This document shows positions 19,364 through 28,018 of a stretch of 39,704 nt of DNA, piece by piece. The stretch covers positions 1 through 39,704 of the forward strand of contig RFHC01000059.1 in the NCBI GenBank assembly GCA_003696505.1, written 5' to 3'. How positions within the stretch are numbered: position 1 is the first letter of the stretch; every line of letters begins with the position of its first letter. Position numbers and translations under genes: made by a program. This DNA is from Deltaproteobacteria bacterium. GTDB lineage: Bacteria > Desulfobacterota > Deferrimicrobia > J040. A model generated the notes under the pieces. That model had not been told where the DNA came from. It ran no database searches and saw only the letters and a program-made list of their open reading frames with translations.

Positions 19364-20539
19364 TCAGGTTGTCTCTCTCACACTTCTCATCACCCGGGCA
19401 ATCGTCCGGGCGCAGGAGATTATCTGTTCCTCCTCGTGGGCGGCCGTCACTGTTACCCGGAGCCTCCCCGTCCCCTCGGGGACGGTTGGAGGACGGACGC
19501 CGTAAACGAAAAACCCTTCCTCCATGAGCCGGCGGGAGACGGCCACGGTCTCCCGGTCCCCCCCGACGATGACGGGAAGGATGGGAGTCTCCGAAGAGAG
19601 CGGATACCCTTCCTCCCCCATGACTGAGGAGAAGAGGTGCACCTTCTCCCGCAGGCGGGAGGGCAGGTCAGGGTGTTTCATCAGGTGGCGGAGGCTCACC
19701 AGTGTGAGGGCAGCGATGAGGGGGGGGAGTCCGGTGTTGAAAATGAAAGGCCGGCACCTGTTGACGAAGTAGTCTCTCACCAGCCGTGAGGTGCAGATGT
19801 ACGCTCCGCAGGTGCCGAGGGCCTTGGAAAATGTGCCCATGTGAATGTCCACCCTCTCGGTCACTCCGAAGTGGGATGCTGTCCCCCTCCCTCCGGTGCC
19901 GATGACTCCCGTGGCGTGCGCGTCGTCGACGACGAGGAAGGCCCCGTACTTCTCCTTCAACTCGCACAACTCCGGCAGGGGCGCGATGTCCCCGTCCATG
20001 CTGAAGACGCCGTCGGTGATAATGACCTTCCGGGGGTTTTCGTCCTTCTTCAGGAGGTCCTCCAGGTGGTCCACATCCCGATGTCTGTACACCAGGACCT
20101 TTGCCCGCGACATCCGGCACCCGTCGATGATGGAGGCGTGGTTCAACTCGTCGGAGAAGACCGTCGTCTCCGGCGTGCCCAGGGTCGAAACGATTCCCAG
20201 GTTGGCCATGTAACCCGTGGAGAAGACGAGGCATTCCTCCGTCCCCTTGAAGCGCGCCATCTCCACTTCCAGTTCCCTGTGGACCTCCATGTTGCCGCAG
20301 ATGAGGCGGGAAGCACCCGCGCCGACACCCCACCTCTTTGCAAGCTCTCCCGCCGCACCCGTGAGGAATCCAGACGAGGCAAGACCGAGGTAATCGTTCG
20401 AACTGAAGTTAAGGTACCTCTTCCCGTCCACGACGATTTCGACGCCCTGGGGCGTCTCCAGGTCCCGGAGAAAACGATACCTCCCCTTCTCGCGGAGGAG
20501 GGCGAGCTCCTCCTCCATAGCCCGGTAGAGAGCGTTCAC
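19364..20539 (-). CDS. bioF: 8-amino-7-oxononanoate synthase
   Basis: NFSSNDYLGLA, VVDDAHATGVIGTGGRGT, GTFSKALGTCGAYI; GTG start overlaps bioB stop. Confidence 0.96.
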   Translation of the reverse strand: MNALYRAMEEELALLREKGRYRFLRDLETPQGVEIVVDGKRYLNFSSNDYLGLASSGFLTGAAGELAKRWGVGAGASRLICGNMEVHRELEVEMARFKGTEECLVFSTGYMANLGIVSTLGTPETTVFSDELNHASIIDGCRMSRAKVLVYRHRDVDHLEDLLKKDENPRKVIITDGVFSMDGDIAPLPELCELKEKYGAFLVVDDAHATGVIGTGGRGTASHFGVTERVDIHMGTFSKALGTCGAYICTSRLVRDYFVNRCRPFIFNTGLPPLIAALTLVSLRHLMKHPDLPSRLREKVHLFSSVMGEEGYPLSSETPILPVIVGGDRETVAVSRRLMEEGFFVYGVRPPTVPEGTGRLRVTVTAAHEEEQIISCARTIARVMRSVRETT

Positions 20540-21525
20540 CGCGAACCTCCCACCGTCCAGGTCAGGTTCAGGTCCTCCACCATCTGGATGTCTTCCTCGG
20601 GCGGACGCCCAAGGGTGGTGAGGTAGTTTCCGAGCATCGTCCCCGTTGCGCCGGCGACGAACATGAGCGACTGAAGGTCCCTCAGGTTCACCTCCCTCCC
20701 CCCGCAAACGATTATCTCTTTCGTCGGATTGACGAGGCGCATCATGGCGATGATTCTGAGGCAGGTAAGAGGCGTCAATTCCCTCCTCCCCTCGAGGGGA
20801 GTTCCCGGAATAGGGTTGAGGAAGTTGAGGGGAATCGAATCGACGTCGAGTTCTTTCAGGGTGAAGGCAAGCTCCACCCGGTCCTCGTCGGACTCTCCGA
20901 TTCCGAAGATGCCGCCGCAGCAGACCCAGAGCCCCTCCTCCTTGGCTTCCCTGACGACACGAACGTCCTCCTCGTAGGAGTGGGTGGTGCAGACATTCGG
21001 GAAATAGGACCGGGACGTCTCCAGGTTGTGGTGAAAGCTGGAAAGCCCTTTCTCTTTCAGGTATCTGAGCACCTCCCTGTCGACGATTCCGATGCTGACG
21101 CAGGTTTCCAGGCCGAGCGCCCTGACCCGGCCCACGGCTTCTCCCACCTTCTCCACTTCCTTCCAGTTTTTCAACCCCACGCCGGAAGTGACGATGGAGA
21201 ACTCCCTCGCGCCGGACTCCTTCGCCGCGCGGGCCCGCGTCTCCACCTCATCGGGGTCGATGAGGGGGAACTTCTCTATCTCTGCCCTCGAGACGCGGGA
21301 CTGCGAGCAGAAACTGCAGTCCTCCGAGCAGAGGCCCGACTTGGCGTTGACGATGGAGCAGAAGCGGACGTTTCTCCCCTTGTGGCGGAGCCTCACCCGA
21401 AACGCGGCACCGAGCAGGTCGAAGAGGTATTCGTCCGGCGTGGAGAGAACATGAAGCGCCGACTCCGGGTCGATACCCTTCCCGGAGAGAGCCTTCTCCT
21501 CCCACGATTCGATGATTTTCCTCAC
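20536..21525 (-). CDS. bioB: Biotin synthase
   Basis: NAKSGLCSEDCSFCSQS (CxxxCxxC radical SAM), HNLETSRSYFPNVCTTHSYEEDV, NFLNPIPGTPLE. Confidence 0.98.
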   Translation of the reverse strand: MRKIIESWEEKALSGKGIDPESALHVLSTPDEYLFDLLGAAFRVRLRHKGRNVRFCSIVNAKSGLCSEDCSFCSQSRVSRAEIEKFPLIDPDEVETRARAAKESGAREFSIVTSGVGLKNWKEVEKVGEAVGRVRALGLETCVSIGIVDREVLRYLKEKGLSSFHHNLETSRSYFPNVCTTHSYEEDVRVVREAKEEGLWVCCGGIFGIGESDEDRVELAFTLKELDVDSIPLNFLNPIPGTPLEGRRELTPLTCLRIIAMMRLVNPTKEIIVCGGREVNLRDLQSLMFVAGATGTMLGNYLTTLGRPPEEDIQMVEDLNLTWTVGGSR

Positions 21526-21537
21526 GAGCCCCTCCCC

Positions 21538-21557
21538 GGGGAGTGAAAAAACTCCCC
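21538..21557 (-). other. Hairpin in bioB 5' leader adjacent to the SD
   Basis: GGGGAGT-6nt-ACTCCCC immediately followed by GGGGAGGGGCTC-GTG on minus strand. Confidence 0.45.
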
Positions 21558-21596
21558 TTCCCTGATAAAATTTTTACTCCGGTTCGGTCGAATAAA

Positions 21597-21626
21597 AATC
21601 TAACGGAGAGGAGACAGGGCTGTCAA
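21597..21626 (-). promoter_or_regulatory. bioB operon promoter (TTGACA-N18-TAGATT)
   Basis: Read on minus strand; -35 embedded in BirA-like half-site. Confidence 0.6.
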
Positions 21627-21651
21627 CCAGAGTTATCAAAGAGGTTGACAG
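21620..21651. promoter_or_regulatory. BirA-type operator (biotin box)
   Basis: Perfect inverted repeat CTGTCAACC-N14-GGTTGACAG between divergent bioB and ttcA-like genes. Confidence 0.8.
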
Positions 21652-21659
21652 GACGAAAA

Positions 21660-22463
21660 ATGGCAGCGGAAGACAAAAGCCTGAAAAGGCAGAAAAAACA
21701 CGTGACCTCCCTCACCCTGAAAGCGGTGAGGGAGTTTTCCCTCATAGAAGAGGGAGACCGGGTCCTCATCGCCCTTTCTGGCGGGAAGGACTCCTCCCTG
21801 TTGACGGAGATTCTCCGCGACTTTACCCGCTGGTTTGAGCCTCCCTTCCACCTGGAAGCCGTCAACGTAAAGACCGACCTCACCTGCGGGGGGTGCGCCC
21901 GCGAATCCCTCATCCGCGAATTCGCCGCATCGCGGCAAGTGCCCCTGGAGGTTCTGAGAATCACCATACGGGACAAGCTCGAGCCCGGTCAGGAACCCGA
22001 CTGCTTCATCTGCGCCTGGAATCGGAGGAAGGCGATATTCAACTACGCAGCTGAGAGGGGCTTCACGAAAATCGCCTTCGGCCACCACCTGGACGACGTG
22101 GTGGAAACCGCCCTGCTGAACCTCTTTTTCACGGGAGAATTCGCCCCCATGTTCCCGAAACAGGAGATGTTCGGGGGGAAAATATACATCATCAGGCCGT
22201 TCCTCTACGTTCCGGAGAAAAAAATCCTCTCCCTGGTGAACAAACTCGGTATCCGCCACTCCGCCTGCCGGTGTCCCTATGGAGAGAAGTCGAGGAGAAA
22301 GTGGGTAAAGAATCTCGTGGCGTCGCTCGAAAAAGAGAACAGGCACGTGAAGAGGAACATCTTCCGTCACGCGCTCAAAATCATCAGGCAGGGGGGAACG
22401 GGATTTGCGCCGAAAAGGCGGAAAAACCGGCTCGCTCTCACCGTCCCGGGAGACGCCTTTTGA
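21660..22463 (+). CDS. TtcA-like PP-loop tRNA thiolation family protein
   Basis: VLIALSGGKDSSLL, DCFICAWNRRKAIFNYAAERGFTKIAFGHHLDDVVETALLNLFFTGEFAPMFPK, IIRPFLYVPEKKI. Confidence 0.88.
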   Translation: MAAEDKSLKRQKKHVTSLTLKAVREFSLIEEGDRVLIALSGGKDSSLLTEILRDFTRWFEPPFHLEAVNVKTDLTCGGCARESLIREFAASRQVPLEVLRITIRDKLEPGQEPDCFICAWNRRKAIFNYAAERGFTKIAFGHHLDDVVETALLNLFFTGEFAPMFPKQEMFGGKIYIIRPFLYVPEKKILSLVNKLGIRHSACRCPYGEKSRRKWVKNLVASLEKENRHVKRNIFRHALKIIRQGGTGFAPKRRKNRLALTVPGDAF

Positions 22464-22467
22464 GCCG

Positions 22468-25400
22468 ATGGACCTGAAAACCCTGACTCACATAGCCCTG
22501 GAGTCGGAGGACCTGGGGAGGTTTCTCGCCCGGGTGGACGAAATCCTCCGGGCTGAGGAGGGAGTCCTCGGCACCGCCCTCCACCTGAAGACCCCCTTCC
22601 GGGAAGACCTCCACCTGACATACCTTTCGGGGGTGCGAATACCCTCGGTTTCTTTCCAGAAAATCCCGTCGGGGACTTTTCCCAACAGCGAAGACTTCCC
22701 CGAAACGGGGATTCTCGTCCTCCCTGCCGGAGATTCCCGGGTGAGACCCCTCCTGTCAGGTCCCCTCGGCATCTCTCACTTCCTCCTCCTCAAACTGACT
22801 CCACCGCGGGGGCAGGAGGGACTCTTCTGGATTTTCACGAAAAGGGGGAAGGAATCCCTTCCCCTGGGCGAGGAGAAACTGCAGGAAGTCAGGGAACTCC
22901 TCTCCCTGGTCCTCCCCCTTCTCACCCACGAAGGAATTGAGAGTCGGGGCAAGGGGGAAAGCGACGACCGCCTCATTTCCAGGCTGGGTGAGGTCGCGGC
23001 CTCGCCGGACGTGGGGGAAATACTGAAAACCGCAGCGGAAATTCTCAGGGAAGTGGCGGGCGCGGAGTGCTCTGCCGTCGTCACGAGAGAGGCGCGGTCC
23101 GGTCCGTACGCCATCACTCACACCGTCAACTTCCCCCGGGGATACCGCTCCGGGGGCAGGGTCCTCCCTCAGATATTCCACGCCCTCATGCCCTACCCGT
23201 CGGTGGTGAAAGAAGTTTCCTCCTCTCTCCTGACGAAAACGGGTCTCCCTGCGGGAAAGATGCGGTGGTTGAGCGTGGGATTCCCCCTCCACAGAGCCCT
23301 CATCCTCCTGGGAGGAGTCCCTGAGGGAGCGACAAAGGAAGACCTGGAGGAGAAACTCCGACCGGTTTCGTCGATTCTCGAGCAGATGATCGAACTTGCC
23401 CGGAGGCGGGGGAGGGAGAGGGACTACATCGACAAGTTTCGCCTCATCGGCGAGATGGCACACGACCTTCTCGAGGAGAAGGACCTGAAAACCCTGGTGG
23501 AGAAGATTTTCTCCACGCTGAACAGGGTCATCACCTTTCCCCGCGGCGCCTTCTACCTCTACGACAGGGAGGCGGGGACCCTCAGGATGATAGCCCACAA
23601 GAACATCCCCTTTGACCTGATTCCCCTGAAAGAGCGGACAGCCCTGAGGCGACACCACGGGTTTGTGAAAGAGACCCTCACCCCCATCCTCTCGGGCGAC
23701 ACGAGGAAGGACCCCCGTCTGGAATATATCGAGGGGATGGATTACCCCGTCTCCGTCCTCTGCGTCCCCATCGTCTTTCAGGGGGAATACCGGGGAGACA
23801 TTACCCTCTCCGCGATGACGGAGGACTACTTCTCCGAGGACGACCTCGTCCTCGCCACCCTCTTCTCGAGCATCGCGGCCTTCGTCCTGGAAAATCACCA
23901 CCTCAGGCAGGCAGCCGCACAGGACGAGAAGAAGAGGGAAATCTCGGAAAAAATCTCCACCGCCATCGTCAGGGAATTCGACATCGGCCGGGTCATCTCC
24001 CTCGCCCTGAGGGAGATAAAGGATTTCCTCGAGCTCACAGCAGCAGCCTATCTGAGGAGCGGGGAAGAGGAATTCACCGTGCGGGAATTCGTGGAGGACG
24101 TGAAGTTCTTCTCGAGGAAGAGCCGCTTCCCCGCCCCCGACCTGCGCCTCCTCCTCTCGAGGGCAACAGGACCCCTCCTCCTCGGAGAAAAAGACCTCGC
24201 CAGACTCCCCCTCTCAGGAATCGTCGAAAAAGGTGTCACATCGGCCGCCCTCATCCCCGTGAGGGAGGACGGGTCGCTTTCGGGCGCTCTCTTCTTCGCC
24301 GCGTCCGCACCCGACCGGTTTACCTCGTCAACCCTCTCTTGGCTCAACTCCATGGCCACGCAGATATCGATAGCCGTGAAGAAGGCGAACCTGGTTACCC
24401 GCCTGGAAGAGACGGTTCAGGCTCTCCAGGAAACGCAGGAGCAGATGGTCCAGACGGAAAAGTTCAGGGCCCTGGGGCAACTCGCCTCAGGCATAGCGCA
24501 CGACATGAACAACACCCTCGCAGCGATTCTCGGGAGGTGCGAGGTTCTCCTTGAGAAGGCGGCAAGGGGGGAGGTCACCCTGGAGGAACTTCTCGAGAGC
24601 GTTCGGGTCATTTCGAAAATATCCTCCGACGGGGCGGAAACAGTCCGCCGCCTCCAGGCCTACACCCGCCAGTCCCGTAAGGAGACCTCACCCGTGGACC
24701 TGAACGCGCTGGCCGACGACGTCGTGGCCATCACCTCCCCCCACTGGAAGGACGAGGCCGAGAAGAGGGACCTTCGCTTCTCCGTGACAGTGGAAAAAGG
24801 GGACATCCCGCCGGTTTCGGCAAACGAGGGGGAACTCCGCGAGGCCGTGGTAAATCTCGTCCTCAACGCCCTCGAGGCGATGCCTGCGGGAGGCGAGGTG
24901 ACCATCACGACGGGAATGAGGGAAGGGAAGGTCTTCATCTCCGTGAAGGACACGGGAAAGGGAATCCCGAAGGAGCACCAGGACAGGATTTTCGACCCCT
25001 TCTTCACGACGAAACCGTCGGGGACGGGCCTGGGTCTCTCCCTCGTCCGCGGCGTCGTGGATAGATACGGGGGAGAGATAGAGTTTTCCTCCTGGGAAGG
25101 GGGAGGGACGATATTCACCCTCCTCTTCCCTCCAGCAGACAAAGCTGAAGAGGAAAAACCCGCTCCCCTCGACCCGAAAACCCCTCCACCGGCAGGGGGG
25201 AAACCCCCGAAGGTCTTCGTCGTCGACGACCAGCGCGATGTCCTGGAGGTAATGCTCGAGCAACTCCGGCTTCTCGGTTACGAGGCCGAAGGGACTCACG
25301 ACCCTTCCGAAGCTCTGGAGCGAATCCCCGGGGGCGACTACGACGTCGTCATCAGCGACATCGGAATGCCGGGAATCTCCGGATGGAGCCTCCTGGAAAG

Positions 25401-25596
25401 GCTCCGGGAGAGGGGATGCCGGGTGCCCCTTCTCTTCGTGACCGGATGGGCAGACGGAATCTCCCGGGAGGACGTCGTGGCGAAGGGCGCCTCCGGCGTC
25501 ATCTCCAAGCCCTTTCGCCCGGGCGACGTGAAAAAGGCCGTCGAGGAAGTCCTGGCGGGAGAGCCAGCCAAGGGAGGGAAAACAGGAAGCAGGTAA
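22468..25596 (+). CDS. Hybrid sensor histidine kinase (GAF domains, HisKA, HATPase, receiver)
   Basis: GIAHDMNNTLAAILGRCEVLL, NLVLNALEAMPAGG, DTGKGIPKEHQDRIFDPFFTTKPSGTGLGLSLV, C-terminal VFVVDDQRDVLEV..DVVISDIGMPGISG. Confidence 0.93.
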   Translation: MDLKTLTHIALESEDLGRFLARVDEILRAEEGVLGTALHLKTPFREDLHLTYLSGVRIPSVSFQKIPSGTFPNSEDFPETGILVLPAGDSRVRPLLSGPLGISHFLLLKLTPPRGQEGLFWIFTKRGKESLPLGEEKLQEVRELLSLVLPLLTHEGIESRGKGESDDRLISRLGEVAASPDVGEILKTAAEILREVAGAECSAVVTREARSGPYAITHTVNFPRGYRSGGRVLPQIFHALMPYPSVVKEVSSSLLTKTGLPAGKMRWLSVGFPLHRALILLGGVPEGATKEDLEEKLRPVSSILEQMIELARRRGRERDYIDKFRLIGEMAHDLLEEKDLKTLVEKIFSTLNRVITFPRGAFYLYDREAGTLRMIAHKNIPFDLIPLKERTALRRHHGFVKETLTPILSGDTRKDPRLEYIEGMDYPVSVLCVPIVFQGEYRGDITLSAMTEDYFSEDDLVLATLFSSIAAFVLENHHLRQAAAQDEKKREISEKISTAIVREFDIGRVISLALREIKDFLELTAAAYLRSGEEEFTVREFVEDVKFFSRKSRFPAPDLRLLLSRATGPLLLGEKDLARLPLSGIVEKGVTSAALIPVREDGSLSGALFFAASAPDRFTSSTLSWLNSMATQISIAVKKANLVTRLEETVQALQETQEQMVQTEKFRALGQLASGIAHDMNNTLAAILGRCEVLLEKAARGEVTLEELLESVRVISKISSDGAETVRRLQAYTRQSRKETSPVDLNALADDVVAITSPHWKDEAEKRDLRFSVTVEKGDIPPVSANEGELREAVVNLVLNALEAMPAGGEVTITTGMREGKVFISVKDTGKGIPKEHQDRIFDPFFTTKPSGTGLGLSLVRGVVDRYGGEIEFSSWEGGGTIFTLLFPPADKAEEEKPAPLDPKTPPPAGGKPPKVFVVDDQRDVLEVMLEQLRLLGYEAEGTHDPSEALERIPGGDYDVVISDIGMPGISGWSLLERLRERGCRVPLLFVTGWADGISREDVVAKGASGVISKPFRPGDVKKAVEEVLAGEPAKGGKTGSR

Positions 25597-25605
25597 GAGG
25601 AGCAC

Positions 25606-26772
25606 TTGCGGCGCAGTGAACCCCAGACAGGGGGGGAAACGGTGGAAAACCTGAGAAAGGAACTCGAGGAAATCCGGAGGGAGTACAGGCAGCTCATCAC
25701 CTACCTGAGACTGGTCAACAAGATGAGAGAGAGGGTCACGACGGCCCTCGAACTGCAGGAGGTTCTCGACGAAATCTGCCAGAGCCTCGTCGACTACTTC
25801 GGCGCGGCTTTCGCCCGCATCTGGCTCTACAACCGGGAGAGCAACGAACTCCGCCTCGTCTCCAGCCGGGGAATCTATACCCGCACCGACGGGAGCAGGT
25901 CCGTCATCAAACTGGGGACCTTCAAAAAGGGGAAACTCCAGAGAATTGCCCTCGAAAAGGTTCCTCACTATTCCAACTCCATTCAGGACGACAGGGATTC
26001 CCCCATCAGGGACCCCGAGTGGGCGAGGAGAAACGGGCTCGTCTCCTTCGCGGGGTACCCGCTGGTCCTGCGGGACGAACTGGTGGGGGTCATGGTCTTT
26101 TTCTCCCGAAACCGCCTCTCAGAGACGATTCTCGAAGTGATGTCTCTCTACGCCTCCCTTGCGACACTGGCAATACGGGACGCCCAGCTCATTACGGAAC
26201 AGAAAGAGCTCGCCCTCACCGACCCGCTCACGAAACTGAAGAACAGGCGGTACCTGGGAATGTACCTGGAAGAGACCCTCAAGGTCTCGAGGAGGTACGG
26301 CGACTCCCTCACTGTTGCCATGGTCGACATCGACCACTTCAAGAAAATCAACGACACCTACGGGCACCCCGTTGGAGACGAGGTCCTGGCTTCACTCGCA
26401 GAAATCCTCCGTTCCTCCGTGAGGGAGAGCGACCTGGTCGTCAGATACGGAGGGGAGGAATTCACTCTCGTCCTGCAAAGGACAAACAGGGAGAGGGCGA
26501 AAAACGTCCTGGAGAGAATAAGGGAGGACATTGCCGGGAGAGTTTTCGACACCCAGGCAGGAAAACTCTCCTTAACCGTCAGCATCGGCTACACCACCTG
26601 CGACTGCAACGGGGAAAAGGTCAGAATGACCCGCTTTCTCAGAGTGGCTGACGCGGCGCTCTACCGGGCAAAGGAGGGGGGGAGGAACAGGGTCGAGTTT
26701 CTCCCGCTGGAAACGGACATCGATGGAGAAATTCACCGGAGTGAAGAAGAAACTCCTCATCTTCGACCTTGA
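25606..26772 (+). CDS. GAF-GGDEF diguanylate cyclase
   Basis: LTDPLTKLKNRRYL, MVDIDHFKKINDTYGHPVGDEVL, RESDLVVRYGGEEF (I-site + active site); TTG start. Confidence 0.93.
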   Translation: MRRSEPQTGGETVENLRKELEEIRREYRQLITYLRLVNKMRERVTTALELQEVLDEICQSLVDYFGAAFARIWLYNRESNELRLVSSRGIYTRTDGSRSVIKLGTFKKGKLQRIALEKVPHYSNSIQDDRDSPIRDPEWARRNGLVSFAGYPLVLRDELVGVMVFFSRNRLSETILEVMSLYASLATLAIRDAQLITEQKELALTDPLTKLKNRRYLGMYLEETLKVSRRYGDSLTVAMVDIDHFKKINDTYGHPVGDEVLASLAEILRSSVRESDLVVRYGGEEFTLVLQRTNRERAKNVLERIREDIAGRVFDTQAGKLSLTVSIGYTTCDCNGEKVRMTRFLRVADAALYRAKEGGRNRVEFLPLETDIDGEIHRSEEETPHLRP

Positions 26773-27385
26773 CGGGACACTGGTGGATTCGAAGGAGGAC
26801 CTGGCCGCCTCCGTGAATCACACCCTGAAAACCCTGGGGAAGGAGCCCCTTCCCCCCGAGGAGATTTACGCGGAGGTGGGAGGAGGCGCAAGAAACCTCA
26901 TCGAGAAGGCGCTGGGGGAAGACGGGCACCTCTTCGGAGACGCCATCAAGATATTTCTCGACCACTACGAGGAACACCTCCTCGACACGACCCGGCCCTA
27001 CGAGGGGGTCGTGGAGGCGCTGGAGGAAAACCTGGGGCGGTTCACCTACTCACTCCTCACGAACAAACCCCTCTACCTGACGGAGAAACTTCTCCGGGGA
27101 CTCTCGATGGAGCACCTCTTTCACGTCGTCGCCGGAGGGGACACTTTTTCCACGAAGAAACCGGACCCGGAAGGGGTCCTCTCTCTCATCTCCCTGGCGG
27201 GCGTCTCCCGTGAAGAGACTCTCATCGTGGGAGACTCGCGAAACGACGTCCTTGCCGGGAGAAACGCCGGGGTCGACGTCTGCGGGGTTACCTACGGAAT
27301 CGGCGCTCGCGACTTCTCTCTCTACCCTCCCACCTTTACCATCGACTCCTTCCCCGACCTTTTCCGGGCCGTTACTCCCGCGTAA
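26723..27385 (+). CDS. HAD-family phosphatase, phosphoglycolate phosphatase-like
   Basis: IFDLDGTLVDSKEDLAASVN, KPDPEGVLSLI, IVGDSRNDVLAGRNAG; start could be GTG 26741. Confidence 0.92.
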   Translation: MEKFTGVKKKLLIFDLDGTLVDSKEDLAASVNHTLKTLGKEPLPPEEIYAEVGGGARNLIEKALGEDGHLFGDAIKIFLDHYEEHLLDTTRPYEGVVEALEENLGRFTYSLLTNKPLYLTEKLLRGLSMEHLFHVVAGGDTFSTKKPDPEGVLSLISLAGVSREETLIVGDSRNDVLAGRNAGVDVCGVTYGIGARDFSLYPPTFTIDSFPDLFRAVTPA

Positions 27386-27388
27386 AAT
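27383..27388 (+). promoter_or_regulatory. -10-like TAAAAT 6 nt before ATG (leaderless arrangement)
   Basis: taaaat-aacccc-ATG, no SD. Confidence 0.4.
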
Positions 27389-27394
27389 AACCCC

Positions 27395-28012
27395 ATGCTT
27401 CCCCGGTTCAAGAGAGAATGGTGGCCCTACACCATCTGGGCGCTCTCGACGGCTGCGCTGGCGGCGGGAAACAGGTTCCTTTCGGCTGCTGGCGGGACGG
27501 CTGCGTCGATATTCACCGGGGTGCTCCTCCTCTACGTCCCCTTCCTCTACGCATCCGCGCTGAAAAGACCCATCCCCTACCTGAAAGTGAGAAATGTGAA
27601 ACGGGTCATCTTCTGGTTCGCCCTGGCCACCACGGTCACCTTCCTCCTCTACACGACTCTCCTGAAAGCCTTCGGGAAGGGATATCTCCCGGAGAGGGTC
27701 TCCCTCCTTTTCACGAGGGAATCTGCGCTCTTCTGGGGGACGAGCCTCCTCTCCGTGGGATTTCCGGAGGAAATGTTTTTCCGGGGATTTCTCTACGAAG
27801 AAATCGACGGGGGAGCGGCGAAGAAGATTATCGTCACCTCCCTCCTCTTCGCCCTCACCCACCTGGCGGTGAAGGCTTCGCTGACCCGCCTCCTCACGTT
27901 CGTTCCCGGACTCATTCTGGGAGGACTGCGGAGCAGGACGGGAGAGGTCTACACCCCCTCCCTCCTGCACACCTTCATGAACCTCATCAACTGGGCAGGG
28001 CCCTTCACCTGA
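27395..28012 (+). CDS. CPBP family intramembrane metalloprotease
   Basis: GFPEEMFFRGFLYEEI, SLLFALTHL, LLHTFMNLINW. Confidence 0.88.
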   Translation: MLPRFKREWWPYTIWALSTAALAAGNRFLSAAGGTAASIFTGVLLLYVPFLYASALKRPIPYLKVRNVKRVIFWFALATTVTFLLYTTLLKAFGKGYLPERVSLLFTRESALFWGTSLLSVGFPEEMFFRGFLYEEIDGGAAKKIIVTSLLFALTHLAVKASLTRLLTFVPGLILGGLRSRTGEVYTPSLLHTFMNLINWAGPFT

Positions 28013-28018
28013 CAGACT

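Noticed and set aside
18256-19527. 423-aa plus-strand ORF opposite bioA
   Set aside because: Antisense to clear bioA, no domain signal.
21645-21650. TTGACA on plus strand as a -35 for the ttcA-like gene
   Set aside because: Only about 10 nt from the ATG, leaving no room for a -10; it is better explained as a BirA half-site.
22756-25968. Minus-strand ORFs (381 and 426 aa) opposite the hybrid kinase
   Set aside because: Shadow ORFs of a multi-domain kinase with clear motifs.
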